Assembly: GCA_964348015.1 (NCBI GenBank)
Contig: CAYGBC010000039.1
Span: 62,001 to 126,000, forward strand
DNA from: SOIA01 sp964348015
Lineage (GTDB): Bacteria; Acidobacteriota; Aminicenantia; Aminicenantales; Aminicenantaceae
Direction of reading: 5' to 3'
DNA: 64,000 nt
This document shows, one piece after another, positions 59,147 through 64,000 of this stretch (its first letter is position 1; the number at the start of each line of letters is the position of its first letter). The notes under the pieces are model-generated. The model did not search any database, was not told the DNA's origin, and saw nothing but the letters and a program-made list of their open reading frames with translations. The position numbers and the translations under genes were made by a program.

Positions 59147-60364
59147 CTATTCGTATCTCAACGCATCAATCGGGTCCAGCTTGGACGCTTTCCAGGCCGG
59201 GTAAAATCCGAAAAATATTCCCACAAAACCTGAAAAAAAGAAGGCGGCGATGACAGACCAGAGAGAGACGAGCGTTTCCCAGTCGGCAAGCCTGGAGATC
59301 AGTGTTGAGCCGACAACGCCCGCCCCAACGCCTAAAAAGCCTCCCAGTATGCTCAAAACGATGGCTTCGGACAGAAACTGAAAAAGAATGTCTTTTTCTC
59401 GGGCTCCGACAGACATCCTGATCCCGATCTCCCGGATGCGCTCGGTCACGGAGACGAGCATGATGTTCATGATCCCGATTCCACCTACCAAAAGGGATAC
59501 AGAAGCGATTCCTCCGAGAAGGATCTTCAACGCCTCCCTGGATTCAGCCGCGCTTTCGGCGATATCGGACATGTTCCTCACGTTGAAGTCATCCTCCGCT
59601 CCGGGCGCGATCTTGTGCCGGACCCGGAGGACATCCTCGATCTGTCTCATCGCCTCCTCAGTCCTGGATCCGGAAACGGCAGAGACGTCGATGGAGCTAA
59701 TTTTAGTTGTTCCGAGGAGCCTCCTCTGGGCAGTGGTGTAAGGAATGAGGATCATGTCGTCCCTGTTCCAGAATCCCCCGGATTCCCCGATGGATTCCAG
59801 CGTGCCGATCACACTGAAAGGGATTTTTTTAAGCCTTATGATCTGCCCGATCGGGTCGGCTCCTTCGAAAAGATTTTGGTTCACTTCACTGCCCAGGACA
59901 CAGACCTTCTGTCCGGACCTGACCATGTTTTCATCGAAAAAGATTCCCTCCTTGATGTCCCAGTTTCGGATTTCCGGGTACTTATCACCGACTCCGTAGA
60001 TCGAGGTGTTCCAGTTCTTGTTTCCGTAGATAACCTGCGCTCGGGTGGAAACCGACGGCGACACGTACTGGACCGCATCGCACTTCTCCAGTATCGCCTT
60101 GGCATCGTCAGCGGTCAGAGTCTGGACTGATCCTCCTCCATAATGGCGGCCTCTGAAGGACTGGCTTCCCGGGCGGACATAAAGGAGATTGGTCCCCATC
60201 TCTTCGAAGCGCTTTTCCACTTCTCTCTTTGCGCCTTCACCGATGCTGACCGTGGCGATGACGGCTCCGACTCCGATGATGATGCCCAGAGCCGTGAGAA
60301 AGGAACGCATTTTATTCCGGCCTAATGCCCTGAGAGCGATGCGTATGGTCCTCAGTATATTCAT
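59147..60364 (-). CDS. MacB-type ABC transporter permease
   Basis: The 405-residue protein has one N-terminal TM ('MRSFLTALGIIIGVGAVIA'), a periplasmic MacB_PCD domain (about 50-240) and three C-terminal TMs of the FtsX fold, with 'GGIGIMNIMLVSVTERIREI' and 'GIRMSVGAREKDILFQF'. In E. coli the ATPase and permease are fused; here they are separate. It follows the ATPase gene by 43 bases. The substrate may be a peptide, lipid or drug. Confidence 0.92.
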   Translation of the reverse strand: MNILRTIRIALRALGRNKMRSFLTALGIIIGVGAVIATVSIGEGAKREVEKRFEEMGTNLLYVRPGSQSFRGRHYGGGSVQTLTADDAKAILEKCDAVQYVSPSVSTRAQVIYGNKNWNTSIYGVGDKYPEIRNWDIKEGIFFDENMVRSGQKVCVLGSEVNQNLFEGADPIGQIIRLKKIPFSVIGTLESIGESGGFWNRDDMILIPYTTAQRRLLGTTKISSIDVSAVSGSRTEEAMRQIEDVLRVRHKIAPGAEDDFNVRNMSDIAESAAESREALKILLGGIASVSLLVGGIGIMNIMLVSVTERIREIGIRMSVGAREKDILFQFLSEAIVLSILGGFLGVGAGVVGSTLISRLADWETLVSLWSVIAAFFFSGFVGIFFGFYPAWKASKLDPIDALRYE

Positions 60365-60407
60365 TCTTACACTCCTTTATCAGGAAGCCATTTTCGTATA
60401 AAAGGGC

Positions 60408-61103
60408 TCATTCATTCTCTTCTTTGACGATCTGGCCGTCCCGGAGGTATATTCGTCTCCGGGCGATCGAGGCCACATCCGGGTCATGAGAGACCAGGAT
60501 GATCGTGATCTTTTTTTCCAGGTTGAGTTTCTGGAAGATGTCCATGATCTCTTTTCCTGTCTTTGAGTCCAGGTTTCCGGTGGGCTCGTCTGCGAGGACC
60601 AGGGAAGGATTGTTGATCAGAGACCGGGCGATGGCGACTCTCTGCTGTTCTCCTCCTGAAAGCTGGTTTGTCCTGTGGAGTTCCCTCCCTTTCAAACCGA
60701 CTTCTTCTAAGACGTTATAGGCCATCTCCTTGGATTTTTTGGCCGGTGTGCTCGAATACAGGAGGGGGAGCTCGGTGTTCTCAAGGGCGGTGGTGCGGGA
60801 AAGAAGGTTGAAGGTTTGAAAGACGAAGCCGATTTTTTTATTCCTGATCCGGGCCAGTCTATTTTTGTCCAGGGTGGAGACCTCTTGTCCCTCTAAAATG
60901 TATTTTCCTTCTGTGGGCCTGTCCAGACAGCCGATGATGTTCATCAAAGTCGATTTGCCGGAGCCTGAGGGGCCCATGATGGCCACGAGATCGCCTTCGT
61001 GAATTTCGTAAGAGACACCCCTGAGCGCGTTGACCTCTGTCTCTCCGATCTTGTACACCTTCTTGAGGTTCTCCAGTTGAATAAGGCTGTTGTTACGGCT
61101 CAT
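60408..61103 (-). CDS. MacB-type ABC transporter ATP-binding protein
   Basis: The 231-residue ATPase belongs to the LolD/MacB group. Walker A is 'MGPSGSGKSTLMN', the signature is 'QLSGGEQQRVAIARSLINNP', Walker B is 'LVLADEPTGNLDSKTG' and the switch His is in 'ILVSHD'. It energises the permease next to it in a mechanotransmission-type exporter. A GGAAAG-type site precedes ATG 61103. Confidence 0.95.
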   Translation of the reverse strand: MSRNNSLIQLENLKKVYKIGETEVNALRGVSYEIHEGDLVAIMGPSGSGKSTLMNIIGCLDRPTEGKYILEGQEVSTLDKNRLARIRNKKIGFVFQTFNLLSRTTALENTELPLLYSSTPAKKSKEMAYNVLEEVGLKGRELHRTNQLSGGEQQRVAIARSLINNPSLVLADEPTGNLDSKTGKEIMDIFQKLNLEKKITIILVSHDPDVASIARRRIYLRDGQIVKEENE

Positions 61104-61148
61104 TGATTTCTTTCCTTCTAATGGTCTTGATTCTCGAAGGGAAAAAGA

Positions 61149-62507
61149 CTATCGGAACATCCTCATCATGGAGGGAGGCCTGCTGGAGGAGGAGCGGCTG
61201 CTGTCTTCGGAGTTCTCTCCTGTGATCACAAGCTGTCCTTCTTCCAGGTCTCCGGAAACGATTTCCGTATAAGAATTATCCGTCACTCCCTTCCGGATGA
61301 ACAGCATTTTGATCTGGCCGTTCTCGTCCTCGATCCAGACCCGCCCAAAATCTCTCATTTGTCTTCCCGACATGCCAAAATTTCCCCTTCTGGATTGGCG
61401 CTGTCCTGCTTCAGTCCTCTGTGTGCCCTGCCGTTGGGTTTCTCTATTCTGCTCGGGTTTCCTCTCGGGGATCGTTCCTTCTCTGCGTGCGGCTCTTTCC
61501 TCTCTCATCCGTTTCATGAGTTCCATCATTTCTTCCTGGCTCAAATTGGGAGTGAAACGGAGGGCCGCATTCGGGACGCGGAGAGCATTCCGCGCTTCTC
61601 CGGTCACGATCGAGACGGTCGCGGTCATCCCGGGTCTCAGCTTCATCTCCGGATTGTCGACTTCGACGATAGTGGTGTAGGTGACGACATTCTGGACGAT
61701 CTCGGGGGAATACCGGACCTGTTTGACCATTCCGCGGAAATTCTCATCCGGGAAGGCGTCGACAGTGAACCTGACTTTCTGGTCCTCCTTGACCTTTCCG
61801 ATATCCGCCTCGTCCACGCTGCACTCCACCTGCATCTTAGCCAGGTCGTTGGCGATCTGGAAAAGAACCGGAGCCTGAAAACTGGCGGCCACAGTCTGGC
61901 CGACGTTGACGTTCCGGTTAATGACCACGCCTTCGATCGGTGATTTAATGACGGTGTATGTCAGGTTGACCTTGCTCGTCTCGAGCTGGGATTTCGCCTG
62001 CTCCAGCCTGGCTTCTGCGGATTGGATGTCGGCCTTGGCGCCGTAATAATTGGTCTCGACTGCCTCCTTGTCTTCAAAAGACATCAGATCTTTTTCAAAG
62101 AGGCTCAGGGCGCGGTCATATTTTTTTTGAAGATTTTCGTAGGTGACTTTGGCTTTTTCCAGGGAAGCGACGGCGCTTTGGTAGTTGGCCTTATCCTGGT
62201 TCACCCGGCTTATGAATTGTGACTGTTCCAGTTGAGCGATGACCTGTCCCGCTTTCACCCGGGAATTGAAATCCACGTAGATCTCTTCAATCTCTCCTGA
62301 AACCTGGCTTCCCACGTCAACGATAGTCACGGGATTCAACGTTCCCGTGGTGACGACGAGGGCTTCGATGTTCCCCCGGTCCACCGCTTCTTTCTTGTAT
62401 TTTTCACTGCTTCCGTTGCCGTTGTTGAAGACGGTCAGGCCGAGAACGATTCCTGTGACTGTCAGCGCGACAGTGATAACGGCTATAAGGATGATCTTCT
62501 TTTTCAT
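61149..62507 (-). CDS. MacA-like periplasmic adaptor (RND/HlyD-type membrane fusion protein)
   Basis: The 452-residue adaptor has an N-terminal membrane anchor (about 5-27), a barrel-sandwich domain ('VDVGSQVSGEIEEIYVDFNS', 'GVVINRNVNVGQTVAAS'), a helical hairpin (about 95-165), beta-barrel domains and an Arg/Gln/Glu-rich low-complexity insertion (about 335-390). It ends in Ser-rich 'RSSSSRPPSMM'. ATG 62507 has GGAGA at 6-8 bases; an upstream in-frame ATG overlaps that site. Confidence 0.9.
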   Translation of the reverse strand: MKKKIILIAVITVALTVTGIVLGLTVFNNGNGSSEKYKKEAVDRGNIEALVVTTGTLNPVTIVDVGSQVSGEIEEIYVDFNSRVKAGQVIAQLEQSQFISRVNQDKANYQSAVASLEKAKVTYENLQKKYDRALSLFEKDLMSFEDKEAVETNYYGAKADIQSAEARLEQAKSQLETSKVNLTYTVIKSPIEGVVINRNVNVGQTVAASFQAPVLFQIANDLAKMQVECSVDEADIGKVKEDQKVRFTVDAFPDENFRGMVKQVRYSPEIVQNVVTYTTIVEVDNPEMKLRPGMTATVSIVTGEARNALRVPNAALRFTPNLSQEEMMELMKRMREERAARREGTIPERKPEQNRETQRQGTQRTEAGQRQSRRGNFGMSGRQMRDFGRVWIEDENGQIKMLFIRKGVTDNSYTEIVSGDLEEGQLVITGENSEDSSRSSSSRPPSMMRMFR

Positions 62508-62520
62508 TTTTATCTCCATT

Positions 62521-62988
62521 TTATCTCGGTCTGCGCTTTTTGGAATGGTTTCCGTCGTCTTTTTTGTCCTTTCTGTGCTTATTCGAATACTCTTTTCTTC
62601 TGTCCGCTTCTTTTTTCCTCTGAGAGATATACTTTTTGATCATCGCATCAAACTTTTGAGCCTGTTCCTCGGTCAGAACGCTATTTATTTCTTCCTTGAG
62701 CTGATATCTCATGCTCTTCAGACGCGCATCGATATCTTTTCTCAGCGTTTTGAATCTTTCCTCGTTGTTCCTGAATACTTCTCTGATCTTATCCTCCTGC
62801 TCTGGGGTTAAGTTCAGCTCCACGACCATATCTTCCATGGAAGGAAAACGGACCGAGCTTCTTCTTCTGTCTTTTTTCTCGAATTTTTTATGAGTCAGAT
62901 TCTTTTCCAGGAGCATTCCCCCCAGGATCCCTGCAGCAAAAACCACGATCAGAGACAACGCAATCCAGAATTTATAGTGATTTTTCAT
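62521..62988 (-). CDS. Spy/CpxP-like periplasmic protein
   Basis: The 155-residue product has an N-terminal hydrophobic anchor (about 8-27), then a helical region with an LTxxQ-like element 'LTPEQEDKIREVF' and 'LTEEQAQKFDAMIKKY', typical of Spy/CpxP/CnrX-like envelope chaperones or sensors. The end is very Lys/Arg-rich. It starts at the end of the anti-sigma gene (4-base overlap) and leads into macA, so it may tune the sigma response or protect exported clients. Confidence 0.8.
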   Translation of the reverse strand: MKNHYKFWIALSLIVVFAAGILGGMLLEKNLTHKKFEKKDRRRSSVRFPSMEDMVVELNLTPEQEDKIREVFRNNEERFKTLRKDIDARLKSMRYQLKEEINSVLTEEQAQKFDAMIKKYISQRKKEADRRKEYSNKHRKDKKDDGNHSKKRRPR

Positions 62989-63488
62989 GGCTGATATCTC
63001 CTTGTATCGGCATTGGAGCCGTTGTTGTTTTCCTCCGCAGTAAAAATAAGCTCCATGTTTTTGTCCACAAAGCTTTCTCTGTCTAACAACGCGCTCGTCT
63101 CTTCGAGCGGATTGAGGTTACGGAGAAGAGCTTCTGATTGGCTGAGTTCTGTTCCTTCCTGAGGCGAGAGCAGGAGTATAGCGGTTCCAAACAGTATGAT
63201 CAAAACAAGAGAAACAGGAATGGTCCGAATGCCCCACTGTTTCCACACGGTCCACGGCTCGGAGGCCTTCCTCTCTTTCAGCTTGGCTTTGAGGCGTTCC
63301 TCAAAATAGGGTTTGGGCTCCGGAAAATCTTTTTCTTTCAGTGAATTGAGGATGACCTTGTATTCTTCCTGAGTCGCGGAACAGAGAGAACACTTCTGCA
63401 AGTGCGCATCGAGTTCCTTTTTCTCGTGAGATGTGATTCGCCCGTCCAAAGCGCGGAGTATCGCTTTCTCGCATTTCTTACAATCCAT
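62985..63488 (-). CDS. Zinc-finger (ZAS) anti-sigma factor, single TM
   Basis: The 167-residue protein has a zf-HC2 domain with HxxxCxxC as 'HLQKCSLC' (residues 29-36) and an extra N-terminal 'CKKC'. One membrane segment follows near 92-110 ('VSLVLIILFGTAILLL'), then a periplasmic tail of about 55 residues. It overlaps the sigma factor stop by 11 bases, and its ATG has a perfect AAGGAGG. It should hold the adjacent ECF sigma factor until envelope stress releases it. Confidence 0.88.
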   Translation of the reverse strand: MDCKKCEKAILRALDGRITSHEKKELDAHLQKCSLCSATQEEYKVILNSLKEKDFPEPKPYFEERLKAKLKERKASEPWTVWKQWGIRTIPVSLVLIILFGTAILLLSPQEGTELSQSEALLRNLNPLEETSALLDRESFVDKNMELIFTAEENNNGSNADTRRYQP

Positions 63489-64000
63489 GATGACCTCCTT
63501 TTTGGCTTAAGAAAGGCGCCAGTTTTTTCCGGAGAAGTTTCCTGGCTCTGTGAAGGCGTGAATCCACAGTCCCAGGAGAAATTTTCAGGACCCTGGAGAT
63601 CTCTTCATAGGAAAGCCCCTGAATATCTCTCAAAGACAGGATGACCTGGTGCTTCTCGGGAAGAGTCCGGATCGTCTCGCGGACGACTTTCCTTCTTTGT
63701 TTTTCAGTGGATTCCTTTTCCTTTTTCATCATGTCATCTTCCCGGAGGATCGAACTTTCCTTGATCTCGTCGAAAGGGAGATTTTTCACTCGTCCCGTCT
63801 TTCTCAGAAAATCCCGAATATGGTTGACCGTAATCCTGTAGAGCCAAGTTCCGAATCCAGACCTGAGCTGGAATCTCGGGAGAGCGTAATAGGCCTTGAT
63901 GAATGCCTCCTGAGCCAAGTCGTCGGCTGTATCGCGGTCACGTGTTAAACTGAAAGCCAAATTAAACACCTTTGTTCTGTATTTTTTCACCAGCGAGGCA
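63478..64000 (-). CDS. ECF RNA polymerase sigma factor (N-terminus outside window)
   Basis: The frame is open to the window edge, with 'ASLVKKYRTKVFNLA' upstream of the first possible GTG at 63990, so the true start lies beyond 64000. Region 2 is seen in 'DTADDLAQEAFIKAYYAL' and 'FGTWLYRITVNHIRDFLRK'. Region 4 is seen in 'LPEKHQVILSLRDIQGLSY', 'EISRVLKISPGTVDSRLHRA' and 'RKLLRKKL'. It is followed by its anti-sigma factor and the MacAB genes, which may be its regulon. Confidence 0.92.
   Translation of the reverse strand, partial: ASLVKKYRTKVFNLAFSLTRDRDTADDLAQEAFIKAYYALPRFQLRSGFGTWLYRITVNHIRDFLRKTGRVKNLPFDEIKESSILREDDMMKKEKESTEKQRRKVVRETIRTLPEKHQVILSLRDIQGLSYEEISRVLKISPGTVDSRLHRARKLLRKKLAPFLSQKGGHHGL

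Noticed and set aside
1..64000. CRISPR arrays, tRNA genes, rRNA, IS elements, prophage genes, known defence systems
   Set aside because: None was seen on reading both strands; the gaps are short and lack tRNA-like or repeat-spacer patterns. A tRNAscan/Infernal run could still find a divergent RNA.

Overview
The window is 64 kb of dense bacterial chromosome at about 50% GC by eye. It has short intergenic gaps, many ATGA-type overlaps, and no rRNA, tRNA, CRISPR array, phage or IS transposase that I can see. It encodes a complete set for making and activating KDO (kdsA, kdsB, kdsC, kdsD), an Mla-type lipid transporter, TolC-like outer-membrane channels, an RND pump and MacAB. The organism is therefore a diderm (Gram-negative-type) bacterium with LPS. 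The mix of CarD, a DUF5916 protein, paired M16 proteases, bactofilin and both GluRS and GlnRS fits Acidobacteriota or Candidatus Aminicenantes. That is an inference, because no rRNA gene is present to test it.

Layout. 1-5041: the end of pth, then rpsF-rpsR-rplI-dnaB (no ssb; S6 and L9 carry very long Lys/Glu tails), running into mlaE-mlaF-mlaD. 6407-9902: radA, a YacL-like PIN-TRAM membrane protein, ispD and ispF. 10011-10335 (minus): two very small genes with their own terminator. 10485-20213: gltX, glnS, rlmB, an ECF sigma/anti-sigma/YbjQ cluster, accA, hisS and aspS. 20384-23368: an M16 protease pair (one catalytic, one non-catalytic). 23415-29371 (minus): a methyltransferase, an 848-residue membrane protein with a degenerate kinase-like domain, a PLP enzyme, and mannose-1-phosphate guanylyltransferase. 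29902-44518 (minus): a long run read from rpmH: rnpA, yidD, yidC, jag, mnmE, mnmG (with a parS site in its 3' end), parA, parB, bactofilin, kdsB, pyrG, kdsA, kdsD, kdsC and phosphohexomutase. 44783-47029 (plus): carD, a CNNM/CorC protein and smpB. 47018-48309 (minus): pdxA and an Hfq/LSm-like gene. 48621-49385 (plus): an SDR dehydrogenase, followed by a nested palindromic repeat. 49495-55097 (minus): a three-gene RND metal-efflux system. 55159-64000 (minus): an ECF sigma/anti-sigma/Spy-like/MacA/MacB/TolC envelope-stress module with a DUF5916 protein at its end.

How it works together. The 31-44 kb run joins ribosome and membrane-protein biogenesis, tRNA modification, chromosome segregation (ParAB-parS), a bactofilin scaffold and activated KDO supply. 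pyrG makes the CTP that KdsB consumes. The last 9 kb looks like a self-contained envelope-stress export unit. A recurring promoter geometry (a -10 hexamer ending 7-8 nt before an ATG that lacks a Shine-Dalgarno site) appears at carD, accA, kdsD, mnmE and the DUF5916 gene, and suggests leaderless mRNAs. The least explained items are the kinase-like membrane fusion protein, the tiny gene pair at 10.0-10.3 kb, and the parAB-bactofilin-KDO linkage.
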